Source: Furcasterigmium furcatum
Lineage: Eukaryota > Ascomycota > Sordariomycetes > Glomerellales > Plectosphaerellaceae
NCBI GenBank assembly: GCA_001599815.1
Contig: BCIA01000003.1
Location: 1,488,001-1,552,000 of the forward strand
Direction: 5' to 3'
Length of the DNA: 64,000 nt
Shown: piece after piece, positions 31,591 to 42,820 of the stretch
Position numbering within the stretch: the stretch's first letter is position 1
How the letters are laid out: each line of letters starts with the position of its first letter
Program-made: the position numbers and the translations under genes
Notes under the pieces: generated by a model
Seen by the model: the letters and a program-made list of their open reading frames with translations, nothing else
Told to the model about the DNA's origin: nothing
The model's database searches: none

Positions 31591-33413
31591 ATGCTTGACC
31601 AGTCGGCATCTCTTGGTGTTGTGCCGGTCCGCCGCACTGCCGAAGATGAGCCTACGGATCGAGAAGAGTTCATCCAGAACATGAAGGAGGAGGCCTACAA
31701 GTCTTGGCCCAACGAAGCCGGCGTAAGTCACCCATCAGTTTGCTACCTAACCCATCCGACAACCCTCTCATTGTCTCTGCCTAGTTCGATGGCCTCACCG
31801 AGGAACGCGGCCCAGTTGAGCTCAAGGTTCACGGCAACATTCCCACATGGGCCCAAGGCTCGCTCTTCCGCACGGGGCCTGGCGGCTGCACGGTCGAGCT
31901 GGAAGCGCCGTTCAAGGGCACTCAGTACATCAGCCACTGGTTTGACGGATTTGCCCACACGCACAGGTTCGACATCGTCCCCTCAGATGACGACGGCAAG
32001 GTCAAGGTCTTCTATTCATCGCGCCGTCAGGCCGAGAAGTTCGTGGATCGTATCAAGAAGGAGGGCGGCCTTGGTAATGCTGTCACCTTTGGTCAGCGCC
32101 GTGATCCCTGTGTCGGCTTGTTCGGCAAGATGATGAGCGTCTTCCGCCGGGGTGCTCCCTTTGACAACATCTGCGTCGTCGTCAACACCAACGTGCCCGG
32201 CCTGACGCCCAAGGCTGCTGCTTCTGGTGGTGGTCACCGGAAAGGCCTGCGCAGCGTCTGGGCCAGCACCGACACCGCTTCCATGCGCGAGATGGATCCG
32301 GAGACCTTGGAGCCCATCGGGGTTGCTCAACAGGACAAGCTGCATCCATCTCTGACCGGCCCAAGCTCCTGCGCCCATGCCCAGAGGGATCCGGAGACGG
32401 GAGACATGTTCAACTTTAACCTCACCTACGGCAGAATACCGACCTACAGGATCTTTCGCGTGAACGCAGCGACCGGCACCACCGACATCCTGGCCACCGT
32501 CGCGGATGCGAGCATCAGCGGAGCCTACATCCACAGCTTCTTCTTGACGGCCAACTACGTCGTCCTCTGCGTTCCCGTCTCTCATATCAAGTGGGCCGGC
32601 TTGAGCGTCGTATGGGAACGGAACATGCTCGATGCAATTGCTGAGTTCGACGAGACCAAGCCCTGCAAATGGCTTGTTGTCGACCGTAGAGGCAGCGCCG
32701 GCCTCGTCGCCACCTTTGAGAGCCCTGCGGCCTTCTTCTTCCATTCCGGCAATGCTTTCGACGAGCCGTCCGCCGACGGTGGCACAGACTTGTTCTGTGA
32801 CGTCGTCGAGTACCCCAACCAAGATATCATGCGGAGCTTCTACTACGACATCCTGCTCAACCGCAACGACGCCGCAACGACGTGGTGGAACCAGAAGGAT
32901 CGGATCAACACCGTCCAGTCGCGGCTGGTTCGATATCGCCTGCACCTGCCTCAACGTTCGCCCGACGGCGAGAAATCCACCGATCGTCCCTTCCATGGCA
33001 ACGCAGAAGTGGTGTCGACAATCCTCGCGCCGCATATCGGAGAGCTGCCCACCTACAACCCGGCATACCAGTGCAAGCGGTCCCGGTACCTCTACAGTAT
33101 CAGCAGCCGAGGGCGCAGTACCCTGCTTGATACCATTGTCAAGACGGACTCGGACACGCGAGTGGCGCTGCTCTACAGCTGCCCCCACGGCCACACGCCT
33201 GGCGAGCCCATCTTCGTGCCAAAGCCTGCTGGTGAGGGCGACGGCGCGGAGGACGACGGAGTACTGCTGTGCGTAGTGCTGGACGGTAGTGCACGCCGCA
33301 GCTACCTCCTTTGCTTGGATGCAAAGACGCTGAAGGAGCTGGGTCGCGCCGACTGCCCCGTGGCCGTTGGATTCGGGTTCCACGGCACCCATGCACCGAC
33401 TGGGAACATCTGA
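31591..33413 (+). CDS. Carotenoid cleavage oxygenase family enzyme
   Basis: Non-haem iron enzyme that splits a conjugated double bond of a carotenoid, apocarotenoid or stilbene. Model: join(31591..31722, 31785..33413), 586 residues. The entry GNIPTWAQGSLFRTGPGG and HWFDGFAHTHRFD are family hallmarks. Four iron-binding histidines can be placed at about H242 (CAHAQRDPETGDMFNFN), H294 (IHSFFLTANYVVLC), H364 (FFFHSGNAFDE) and H577 (GFGFHGT, close to the C-terminus). No signal peptide is evident. In fungi such enzymes make retinal (CarX), cleave torulene (CarT/CAO-2) or cleave stilbenes (CAO-1); I cannot assign the subgroup. No carotenoid biosynthesis gene lies nearby; a P450 follows in the same direction. 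Confidence 0.9.
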
Positions 33414-34151
33414 GCCATGTTGGCACACGACCTTTCACGACTGACGAGAGCGGCGAGACCCCATTAGCATGTTGCTGGTGTCGACACAGATGATGATGGC
33501 AGGCCGAGAGCTCGACCAATGCAGTTTCGGTAATCCACCATTCATGAGATAGCTTTTTCTCTCAATCGACTTCGTTTACAGATGCGAAACTTAAATGTTC
33601 CCGCGAATGAGTATTCCCGGAGCAGAGTGGATGTTGGTTGTGAGTCGGTGTCACAGCCGGAAAACCAGACCCGACTGATGTCTTGATTCAGGGGCTCCCA
33701 CTTGAGGATCTCTCTCCCCGCACTCAACCCCGCCGCCCGCCGCAACGGCAGAGATGCATTGGAGAGAGGGAATTGACATGTACTTCAGTTGGCCTGGGCC
33801 GACGGAAAGACGTCATAATATCTCTGGAAGAGCTGGTCCACCCACCTCGTCGCCAAAGACCAGAGATAGATACCCGGCAGGCCTAGGCTGGAAAAAGGTA
33901 TCCCCCACGCGCTAAAAAAGGGGTGTCACAGGGACTACCGTACTGAGTATAGCTCCATCGGATCTCTGGCGGCAGCTTGGTAAAGGGATCTGGTTGATAG
34001 GTATTTAGGAATTCTCATGAGGAACGACATTCCAGAGACTCTTCATCCTTCACACGCTGGAAAACGGATGCTGGTGTAGTTGCCATTCTCTCCCGAGACA
34101 TCCAGAGTAAGATCAGCAGTTGAGTTGCTTGGGCACAGGACAACGAACAAC
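33414..34151. other. Intergenic, nothing seen
   Basis: 738 bp between two plus-strand genes; must contain the 3' region of the oxygenase and the promoter of the P450. No clear TATA. Confidence 0.45.
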
Positions 34152-36024
34152 ATGGGCGCCATCCAGGCCCTCTTCGAGTACTCGGGCGTCATTGCCCTTG
34201 GCTCGGCCATCTTTGTAAGTCGTTGGCCCATGGCCTCGGGGACATCCGCCGTCCAGACGCTTACACGATCAGTTCACCGTCTACATCGTTTGGTGTTGCA
34301 TCTACAACCTCTATTTCCATCCATTGGCCAAATATCCCGGGCCGTTTTTGGCAAAGATATCTCCAGTAAGCCACACAGTTATGCTTGGTTAGCTCGTGGG
34401 TGGGCGCTGACCCCTGGCAGATCTACAGCATCTGGGGGCTGTTCCGTGGAAGATGGCCGTTCGACGTTCACCAGCTGCACCTCAAGTATGGGCCTGTTCT
34501 GAGGACGATGCCGAACGAGTTGACCTTCACGGACCCTCAGGCCTGGAAAGACATCTACGGACACAGGCAGGGCCATCCGCAATTCCACAAGGATCGTGAG
34601 TCTACTACCGTAACCCTCGTCCCAGCTGCGCCGTGCTGACCAACCCGAAGCCATTCAGTGAGCTCGTCATCTTGATCCATGGTGGTATGGTCATGCTAAA
34701 CCTCGTCTGCAGTGTCGGATCTGTTCAAGATCTCCCTGGTGCTACCACTCTGACAATGGCAGACGACGACAACCACAGTCGCCAGCGCCGCACGCTGTCT
34801 CACGCCTTCAGCCAGAAGGCGCTCCTTGAGCAGGAGTCGATCATCCGAGGCTATGTTGACCTGTTCGTCGAGAAGATGAAGCCATTCGCCGCCTCTGGGG
34901 ACGCCGTCAACATGTGCGACTGGTTCAGTGAGACCCCATGAAGCCCTGCCACGTCTTTTGCCTGCCGCTGACAAGAGCAGACTTCACCACGTTCGACATC
35001 ATCGGTGACATGGCATTCGGCGAGCCCTTTGGCTGCCTCAAGGACGGCGTCTTCCACTCCTGGGTCTCGCTCATCACCCAGACGATCAAGGCCGGCGCCT
35101 TCGAACAGGCCACCAGGCGCATGTTCCAGACGGGGACCTGGCCGCAGAAGTTCCTGGCCAGCCTCATCCCGAGCGACCTCAAAGAGAAGCGCTTCCGCCA
35201 TCTGGCTCTCAGCAAGGAGAAGTGTCTTCAGTAAGTGCTCCCAAGGTTCCCAAGCTGGGCTTGACTGACATGTCTCGTCTCTCAGGCGCCTCGACGAAGG
35301 CCTCCGTCGCGAGCACCGGGACTTCCTGTTCTACATTCTCCGCCAGAACGAAAAGGGCGGCGTCTCCCAAAACGAAATCATCCTCAACTCGGCCCTCTTC
35401 ATCGTCGCGGGCAGCGAGACCACTGCCTCCCTCCTCTCGGGCATGATCATGCACCTCATGCGCAGCCCGACGGCCTACCAGCGCCTGACCGCCGAGATCC
35501 GCGGCCGCTTCGCCTCGGCCAAGGACATGAAGTTCCTCGACCTCCAGGAGCTCACGTACATGAACGCCTGCATCGACGAGGCCCTGCGCATCTTCCCGCC
35601 CGTCCCGACGGGCCTGACGCGCACGGTGCCCGCCGGCGGCGACACCGTCGCGGGCGAGTTCCTCCCCGGCGGCACGACCGTGTCGGTGCACAGCTGGTCG
35701 GCGACGCACTCGCCCGACAACTGGGCGAGGCCGGACGAGTTCCTGCCCGAGCGCTGGATCGACCCGGCCTTCGACGGGGACAAGAAGGACGCGGCGCAGT
35801 CGTTCTCCCTGGGGCCCAGGGGCTGCATCGGCAAGCATCTGAGCTACCTGGAGCTGCGGCTGATCCTGGCGAACCTGCTCTGGCACTATGATATCGAGAA
35901 GGTCCCGGTAAAGCCTGGCGAGGTCGACGAGTGGGATGTAGAGGGCGATCTGAAGCATGTCAAGGCTTTCAACACGTGGAACAAGCCACCGCTGATGTGC
36001 AAGCTCACCGCGGTGAAGCACTGA
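34152..36024 (+). CDS. Cytochrome P450 monooxygenase with a 7-nt micro-exon
   Basis: ER-anchored haem monooxygenase. Model: join(34152..34214, 34273..34365, 34421..34595, 34651..34657, 34713..34927, 34981..35230, 35286..36024), 513 residues. One N-terminal anchor helix is followed by YFHPLAKYPGPFLAK. I-helix FIVAGSETTAS, ExxR motif EALRIFPP, PERW (in DEFLPERWIDP) and the haem loop FSLGPRGCIGKH (Cys at about 448) are all intact. The fourth exon, CCATTCA, is only 7 nt; it is required to keep frame and yields HKDPIHVGSVQDLPG across two 55 bp introns. The sequence style (SVQDLPGATTLTMADDDNHSRQRR) recalls CYP clans acting in secondary metabolism, such as CYP65-type; substrate unknown. It may modify the product of the upstream oxygenase, which is inference from position only. 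Confidence 0.9.
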
Positions 36025-36175
36025 TGGGCAGAAGCAGGAATGTGGCAGTCAGGGGGAGAAGTACGACAGCAAGTACTTATGAGGGGTGAAGTGTCATGTA
36101 GAAAGGCTGGTGGGAGACTGAAAAATACAACGGACGAGATGATCTATATCCTTGACGCTTTTCTCTCTGCGCTGT

Positions 36176-37417
36176 CTAGATGTCCGACTGCTCCACGAGC
36201 ATCTTCTCGATCCCCTCTGCCAAAGCTTTATGAGCCCTCGAGCCGCTGTGGTTTTGTCAGCCAGATTCACCCTGCACGGTCTTCAAGTGCGCTGAGCCGA
36301 GAGATAACGACTTACATGTGTCCGCTGTCGAACCAGAAATACTCAGCCACGGGAACAGGGCACCCGAACTGACCCGGGTCCTCGATTACGGCAGGCCACT
36401 GGTTACGCCCGGGGCAAAAGTTTGTCGTGTTGGTGATTCCGTATGCCCCGGGGTCATCCAGCACACCGTGAAGTAGGGAGTTGGCGTCGAAAACCATCAC
36501 CTTGGCATCTTCACGCTCTGCCTCGAACGCGGCGGCGCGGGTTCGGAGCTCCTCATCCCACCAGCCGATCTCGGTGGCGTTTGGCAGGGGACGCTCCCGC
36601 AGCTGGTTCCCGGGGTTGCGGTCCAGGGGCGGCAGGTTGAGAAGGAGGAAGTTCTGGTATCCTGCCTCGTAGAGAGACGAGGCGGACTGAGAGAGCATTG
36701 CATCGATGTTGTCTGCATACATCTGACGAGAGGCGAGGCCGAGCTTGTAGGCGTCGTTGATGTCGTTGATGCCGATCCAGATCGCGATGAGGGCCTTGGA
36801 GGGGTTAAGGCAGATCTTGCGGCGGAGCACGTCGTCGCCGTATGTCAGGAACTGCTGGGTCTGGTTGACCAGAGGAGTCGTGTAGAGGTGGTGTAAGGGG
36901 AGACTGGGCCGGGATCAGCGACGTTCCGGGGCAACAACGAGCATACACTTCCGGGCCTTACTTACAGCTCCTCTGCCGTATTAGCACCAGCAAATGCAAA
37001 GTCCCAGAGCTGTTTCTCGCACTCTCTGGGATAATGCTGGCCCACCTCGACGGCGCAACCCGTCAGGAACTGGGCCCAGTTGGGGCCACCAGCCGAGGTG
37101 CTGGTATAGTTCTGCCAGATGAAGTTCTCCAGCAGCTCATCTGCAGTATAGGCAAAGTTCTCGGGGAGATAGTCGCCGATGAAGCTGTACCCCGGGTGGC
37201 CATGGTGTCCCTGGATGTAAGTGTACGAGTCGCCAAAGGCGATGCTGGGGGCCGAATCAGCAGTGAACTTGAACTGGGCCCGAGAAACCGGTCAGTCAAT
37301 AACTCACACATGTTTGATGTTATCCCAGCTGAAGCTGCTCGAAGACCCGAGGACCAGTGGTGTGAATGGCAGCGCTGCAAGGACCGCCGCCTTACGCAAA
37401 GATATATTGAAGCACAT
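36176..37417 (-). CDS. Secreted SGNH/GDSL esterase, CE16-type
   Basis: Predicted acetyl esterase or lipase acting outside the cell. Model: complement of join(36176..36245, 36316..36903, 36966..37244, 37308..37417), 348 residues. Residues 1-24 form a signal peptide ending in LVLG. Block I is FGDSYTYIQG with the nucleophile at about S43; block III is IWIGINDIND; block V is FWFDSGH with the Asp and His of the triad. N-glycosylation sites (NYT, NTT) fit secretion. For intron 1 I use donor GTGAGT at 37307 and acceptor at 37245, giving NIKHVIAFGDSYT, the usual spacing; a nearer acceptor would create a 36 bp intron and a longer insert before GDS. CE16 members remove acetyl groups from plant polysaccharide fragments. 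Convergent with the P450. Confidence 0.86.
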
Positions 37418-38232
37418 GGTGGTGTTAGTCCCTGAGAGTTCCCCTGAAGCTTCATGGCCTCCTCATCGGTCCTTGGCATCGTTCATGACCATATTTGTAC
37501 TGGCAACTGCCTATGATTCCTTCGAATCATTCCATTACTTATTGGTGGGAATTGTCTCTCCCCGGCCGTGAGCTAGGACAGGGATCGGCCTCAAAGCCTC
37601 ACGCTCGATGTGCAGCTTGACGATGACGATCCGGACACTAGCAGCTCCAGGCTAAATCCCCAGATCCCTCCGCCCGGGAGTGTCAGAGCAAGTAAGTACC
37701 TGAGATAACCTAGAATGGCCGCCCTCGGAACGGCCATGTCGACTACCAGACTTCCGACCGAGCGATAGAAAGCCGAGAAGATCTCTCTCTCAACTCTAAG
37801 GAATTGACATGGCCTCTGTTTTGATTCGAGGAAATCGACATGGCCTCTTGCTCAACTCGAGAAAATCCAAGGGCAACGCATCTGGACGGCAACATAGCAG
37901 GACCGGCCATGTGTTCTGTGACCCTCGCCCGCGGGGGAACGCAACGGTTCGATGCGGGGGACTCAACGGCGGCCATGGATCACTTCGAGGCTGCCCAGCC
38001 GCGATCTCGGCACTTCGGCACACAGGGGGCAGTCATGCAAGATCAACTCAGGCAAAATACAGACGGAAAAATTCAAGATGCGGCTTCATTCGAGCATCTA
38101 TCTCATGGTTAAACCAAAAAGAGAAAACCACAGGTACTAAACTAGAGGGGTATTTTGCGCCATGCCAGATGTCCAGAAGTCCAGAAAGTCCACTCCAATA
38201 AATGCACAGAGATCCTCCCACTTCGCTTCCGT
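37418..38232. other. Intergenic, holds one short tandem duplication
   Basis: 815 bp between the esterase start and the reductase stop, both minus strand. Apart from the 31-bp repeat at 37806-37867 nothing is recognised. Confidence 0.45.
37806..37867. repeat. 31-bp imperfect tandem duplication
   Basis: Two adjacent 31-bp units, both starting GACATGGCCTCT and ending AAATC with TCGAG five to six bases before; the central eight bases differ between the units. Confidence 0.75.
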
Positions 38233-40176
38233 CTACCGCTCCATGCGCTCGTCGAAGATGAAGTCGACGTTGTACTTGTCCTCGCCCTTCCACACCCTGC
38301 TGCCTGAGTTCTGCGAGGCGGCCGCCGCGCGGGCGTCGGACATGAGCCCGCCGGGCCCGCTGGCAAAGATCATGGTCTTGCCCATCTCGGTGGCCTGCAC
38401 GAACTCGCTGATGAGCAGGGCCAGGTCGGGGTGGCCGACGCCGCCGGACCGCAAGCTCGAGGGGCCGGACACGCGCTTAACTTCGGTCTCGGCGGTCTTC
38501 TCGTCGTCCTTGCCCGCCTCGTCGGAGGACTGGAGCGGGCTGCTGGATCCCGAGGAGTCGCGCGTCGCGAAGACGCGGACGGTGACGCCCATATCGGTGA
38601 GCGTGTCGAGCTCGGGCTTGACCCAGTCCGCGTCCTTTGCGTGGCGGACAACCCAGATGAGCTCCAGCTTCCGGGTCGGCTTGGAGGCCTTGATGCTCAG
38701 GAGAGCAGGGAGGACGTAGGTGATTCCGGTGCCGCCGGCAATGCAGAGGATGTTGGCCTCGGAGGTGACGTTGCGGGTGATGGCGTCGCCGTAGGGGCCG
38801 GTGAGGATCACGGGAGTCGTAGGAGCCTTTTCGTCGCCGGGGGCGGCAGCGATCTTCTTGGCGGCGAGCTGGGCCACCTTCTTGGTCTCACCACTCTTTG
38901 CCCGGAAGATGTAGGAGTGCTTCGTGCGGCCGTTGACAGTAGTCGGCGCGTTGAGAGGCGTGAAGGGGTGAGACTGGAAGATGCTGCTCTCGGAGAAGCA
39001 GAGGTAGAAGTGCTGACCGGGGTGCCATGCCTCGTGAGGGTGCTCAAAGTCGAGTCTCACGACATCGCCGTCGTCGGCGTCGGGGAAAGTGGTGATGCTG
39101 GCATGGGCAGCGACGAAGCCCCTCTTCGCGCCATCGACAAAGTTGTAGTGCAGGAGGAAAGTCCTGACGGCGCGGGCCACGCGGTCGACGAACCACAGCA
39201 GGATGCCGGGGATGAGGAAGCACTGAAGCTGCTCCCAGTGCCCGATGCAGGCACCGATGTAGACCATGGCGAGAATATAGTGCGTCTTGCGGAAGAACTC
39301 ATAGCCGGTCCAGCGGATGACCGGGGGCAGCGAGAAGACGTAGAGCATGAGCAGCAGGATCATGGCCACGACGCCCCAGATCATGTAAAGCTGCACGATC
39401 CACTTCTGGGCAACCTGGGGCTGAGGCTGGTAAAGCTTGATCTCAATAATGGACCATCCGATGGTGTGGAGGATGGACTGCACGACGATGATGTAGCCCA
39501 GCCACCTGTGCAGAAAGTTGAAGTTCTGGTAAGGGATGCCGGTCAGAATCGACAGGAGAGACTCGCGGTTGGCGAGCATGACCGAGAGAGGCGTCAGAGC
39601 ATAGGCGATGACACCAACTCTATCGGCAAAGGGTCCCAAGGTGGATCGGGTGTTGTGCAGGCCCGGGTGGTCCTTCACCGGGGTGATCCAGATGCCGTAC
39701 ACCATGCCGGCGAACGAGAAGATGGTGAGGTATCCGGTGAAGACGGCCAGAATCGTGACCTGGAGGCGGGTAGTGCGGCCAAAGATGGCGCGGCACATAT
39801 CAGGTAGGAAGAAGCGGTTGAGGTGAGACCAAAGGGTGTGTCGCAATCTCGTCACGGTGCCCTCGGCCTTGCGGCCAGACTCGATCTGACCGTTGGTGAG
39901 GACCGGAGGATGCTGCGCGGACAGAGGCGGCAGGCCACGGCGCACAATAGCCCAAATCAGGAGGATTCCGCCGATGGTGGCCCAAATGACACCGGTGTAG
40001 ACCATGCCGACATCGTGGGCGTCGTACACCACGTCGAGATAGGTACATGAGCCGGGATCGTTTACGCAGGGCACGACTCGGTCAGCGTATCCCCAGTGGT
40101 GCCTGACAGACTCTGCCGCATCGTGGTCTTGAATATGCTGGCGAGGAACCAGGACAGTCGGACTGCCGGCGTCCAT
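38233..40176 (-). CDS. Ferric/cupric reductase transmembrane protein (FRE family)
   Basis: Plasma-membrane flavocytochrome that moves electrons from NADPH to extracellular Fe3+ or Cu2+ before uptake. Intronless, 647 residues, start MDAGSPTVLVP at 40176. One N-terminal helix precedes the ferric-reductase-like domain. Paired haem histidines occur in NFLHRWLGY with QSILHTIGW, and in RKTHYILAMVYIGACIGHW. An FAD-binding barrel follows (HPGQHFYLCF, SHPFTPLN), then the NADPH site (LCIAGGTGITYVLPAL) and the C-terminal FASGPGGLMSD. A Ser/Asp/Glu-rich linker lies in the NAD domain (SSGSSSPLQSSDEAGKDD). All cofactor residues look intact. It is transcribed divergently from a CTR3-type copper transporter. 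Confidence 0.93.
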   Translation of the reverse strand: MDAGSPTVLVPRQHIQDHDAAESVRHHWGYADRVVPCVNDPGSCTYLDVVYDAHDVGMVYTGVIWATIGGILLIWAIVRRGLPPLSAQHPPVLTNGQIESGRKAEGTVTRLRHTLWSHLNRFFLPDMCRAIFGRTTRLQVTILAVFTGYLTIFSFAGMVYGIWITPVKDHPGLHNTRSTLGPFADRVGVIAYALTPLSVMLANRESLLSILTGIPYQNFNFLHRWLGYIIVVQSILHTIGWSIIEIKLYQPQPQVAQKWIVQLYMIWGVVAMILLLMLYVFSLPPVIRWTGYEFFRKTHYILAMVYIGACIGHWEQLQCFLIPGILLWFVDRVARAVRTFLLHYNFVDGAKRGFVAAHASITTFPDADDGDVVRLDFEHPHEAWHPGQHFYLCFSESSIFQSHPFTPLNAPTTVNGRTKHSYIFRAKSGETKKVAQLAAKKIAAAPGDEKAPTTPVILTGPYGDAITRNVTSEANILCIAGGTGITYVLPALLSIKASKPTRKLELIWVVRHAKDADWVKPELDTLTDMGVTVRVFATRDSSGSSSPLQSSDEAGKDDEKTAETEVKRVSGPSSLRSGGVGHPDLALLISEFVQATEMGKTMIFASGPGGLMSDARAAAASQNSGSRVWKGEDKYNVDFIFDERMER

Positions 40177-41525
40177 CTTGATGTGAAGGTGCCGTGAGGC
40201 CGAGACGATCCAGGGTTCAAGTTGTACTGTGGCGGAGAGAGGGTATCAAAGACTAACCCGTTGGCCGCCAGGCGTGATGTTTCTGATGAACGAAAGATGC
40301 TGCAACTCGAATGACGATGCGTAGGGAAGCGGCAGCCGCATATGTATGTTTTAAGGCCTGTTGCCGAGTAATGAATGAACGGGTCTCGACCATCTATCGA
40401 CATCGGCGCGCGTGGTGGCGGATCCGGGAGCCAAGCGTCGGGATAGTGATCCACCTGAGCAAGTTTATGGCCTCCACCACATACACGACATGACACGGCC
40501 CCGGCTCCGTTTCGCCTTTATCGGTTCAGCCCAGCGTCTTTGCGCATGTTTCGAGCCCGTCTAAGGACTTTGATCAAGATGCTGTCATGCCAATGCGCAG
40601 GTGATTTGGCCAGAGCGGGCATTTAATCAAGAATTGCCGGAAGAGGCGTTTCTTGTGCCGGAGACGGTCTTCCTGCCCATATGGCCAATATATTGGGTAC
40701 CACGCTCCGTAGCAGTCTGAGCCATGGTGGCCAGCATCATCCAGCTTGGCGCCCTGGGTGGCCGTTCAGACCAGATCTCTGGACACCCGGTCGGATTTCG
40801 GATGGATTGCTGTGTCTGAATCAGATGTTGAGAACGATTTGGCCAAGGTGGAAAGATGAAAAGCTCGGACAGCGTGATTCCGAGCATGTTTGAGCAAGTT
40901 TGCGGGGGCCGGAGGTGGGGAATCGGGTTTCCAGAAGCTCTTTAGGGGCTCGCAATTGGCCAGCACTGTCCGTGACGGAGCCGGGCCGGGTCAATGGCGC
41001 CCGGGGCCAACGGCGCATCTGTCCAATGGTGGCCAGCGAATTTATGCTTAGATCTCTGCCAGACCCTTCGAATTTCGGCGCCATGCCCTCGGAGGAAGCT
41101 CCCCCCCTGGCAAATCGCTGCAGGCGCCACCTGCCCCCCAACCCCCGCGGTGAATGCCAGTAATAACTTGCTCAACCTCGCCTTCGAGCTGCCCCTCGAT
41201 CTTGCGGTCTGACGCTTGTGTGATAGGAAACTTGCGCACGATCACGCCAATCGGGACCTTGCGCGCTAGGTAGTTTGAGGCAGTTTCCAATCCCTGTGCG
41301 GCTCTCATCAGGGTGCCGACCAGGCTGATGTGGCTTGGCCGATCGCGCTCTTGTCTCCTCTTAACCTGCCTGCCTTCTTCGTGCTCGTGTCGTTTCGACG
41401 GTGACATATCATCATCGTAGACTGCTTTTCAACCTGCTGCTCCAACGGGATTCAGCTGCCACATCCCTCGCTGCTCTGTTTCCTTTGCCATTCGACTCTA
41501 GAAGCGCCAGATCTCCGCCACAGCC
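40177..41525. promoter_or_regulatory. Shared promoter region, reductase / copper transporter
   Basis: 1349 bp between two divergent metal-uptake genes. Contains TTTGCGCA at 40539-40546, which fits the yeast Mac1 copper-response element TTTGC(T/G)C(A/G), and two copies of TGAGCAAGTTT (40456 and 40891) that are one base off its reverse complement. No gene in between. Confidence 0.5.
40539..40546 (+). promoter_or_regulatory. Candidate Mac1-type copper-response element
   Basis: TTTGCGCA, exact match to the Mac1 consensus known from yeast CTR1 and FRE1 promoters. An 8-bp match can occur by chance; its value comes from the gene pair on either side. Confidence 0.4.
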
Positions 41526-42141
41526 ATGTCGCATTCATCACACAGCGCCGGCGATGCCGTCGAGTGCAAAGTCTCCGTATGCCAATCCGAACCAAAATCT
41601 CCCTTCTGACCTGTCCTAACATCCAACCCCCCAGATGCTCTGGAACTGGTACACAATCGACGCCTGCTTCCTCACGGAGTCCTGGCACATCCAGAACAAC
41701 GGCTCCTTCGCCGCGAGCTGCATCGGCGTCGCCCTCCTCACCGTCTCCCTCGAGTTCGTCCGCCGCCTCGGCAAGGAATACGATGCCCTCCTCCTGCGCC
41801 AGTTCCACGCCCGCGCCGCCGAGCTCGCCGCCCGCCCCAAGACGCCCCCGACAACCTGCTGCGACAACAACGACCAGCCCACGTCCGTCGCCCAGCCCGT
41901 CCTCATCTTCCGCGCCTCCCCCGTCGAGCAGCTCATCCGCGCCGTCCTCCACGCCACCTTCTTCGGCCTCGCGTACATCATCATGCTGCTCGCCATGTAC
42001 TACAATGGCTACATCATCATTTCCATCATCCTCGGCGCCGGCCTCGGCAAGTTCCTTTGCGACTGGCTCGTGTTCAAGGTCAATGTGGCCGACACCACCA
42101 AGGCGAGGGGCGTCGAGGAGCCGACCGGATGCTGTGGTTAA
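41526..42141 (+). CDS. High-affinity copper transporter, CTR3 type
   Basis: Trimeric Cu(I) channel. Model: join(41526..41576, 41635..42141), 185 residues. After splicing the N-terminus reads ECKVS-MLWNWYTIDACFLT, the CTR3 hallmark in place of the Met-rich ectodomain of CTR1. Three membrane segments follow: about 40-60, 118-138 and 143-165, with a GxxxG-like packing motif in the last (GAGLGKFLCDW). The C-terminus ends GCCG, a paired-cysteine Cu-binding tail typical of the family. The loop between helices 1 and 2 carries CC and basic residues. Partner reductase is divergent, so both may be induced together when copper is scarce. Confidence 0.92.
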
Positions 42142-42820
42142 TGCGGCAGGATTGAGACTTTGCGCATTTTGTTATTGTTGAGCGAGCATTTTAGGCGCTG
42201 GAACGGAGTTATACCCACACATAAGATAAGGTAGCTAATGCAAAAGCGACGGAGCATTCACGATCTGGTTCTGTGCATTGAATGGCGGAACACATGTGCT
42301 GCTTCCTGCTGAGATGGTGCCAAATGCAGTTCATCGTCAGCTCCCCTACTTCCCGTCCGTCCTGTCCACAAGTACCACACAACCGAGATGCAAAATCCGA
42401 GCCCCTCGCTCAACGGTAACACCCATCATGACAGACAGCGCAAATAGGCATTTCAGGGCAGGTCATCAAAATAATCGTCGGCTGGTTGGACCGTTTTTGC
42501 ATTCCACCGTCCATCTCAAGAATTGGCCGCTCGACATACACTTTCAACGCGCCTTTTCTCAGAAGCCCAAGGCTCTCTCGCATCATTCGTCCAATATCTC
42601 GTTGACCCGGTCATTACGCTCACTCAGGTGTCCCTGAAATATCCACCCCAAAGTAGGGAGAAAGCACGAGATGCGCCTGTTGCCCGCCAAGTACGTCCTC
42701 GACATCCGCGAGTCGTTCAACTTGGTCAGGCTGGCCACCTTCCAAAAACTCCAGATCGCCGCGTGCTCCCAGAAATCAGAAAATATGGTGTACACGGCCC
42801 GCTCGGACTTGCGAGTCCCC
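42142..42820. other. Intergenic between convergent genes, nothing seen
   Basis: 679 bp between the stops of the copper transporter and the zinc-cluster regulator. No coding or repeat signal recognised. Confidence 0.45.

Noticed and set aside
32016..33428. 470-codon minus-strand frame
   Set aside because: Antisense to the carotenoid oxygenase, whose four histidine motifs are on the plus strand.
38431..39807. 458-codon plus-strand frame
   Set aside because: Antisense to the reductase gene.
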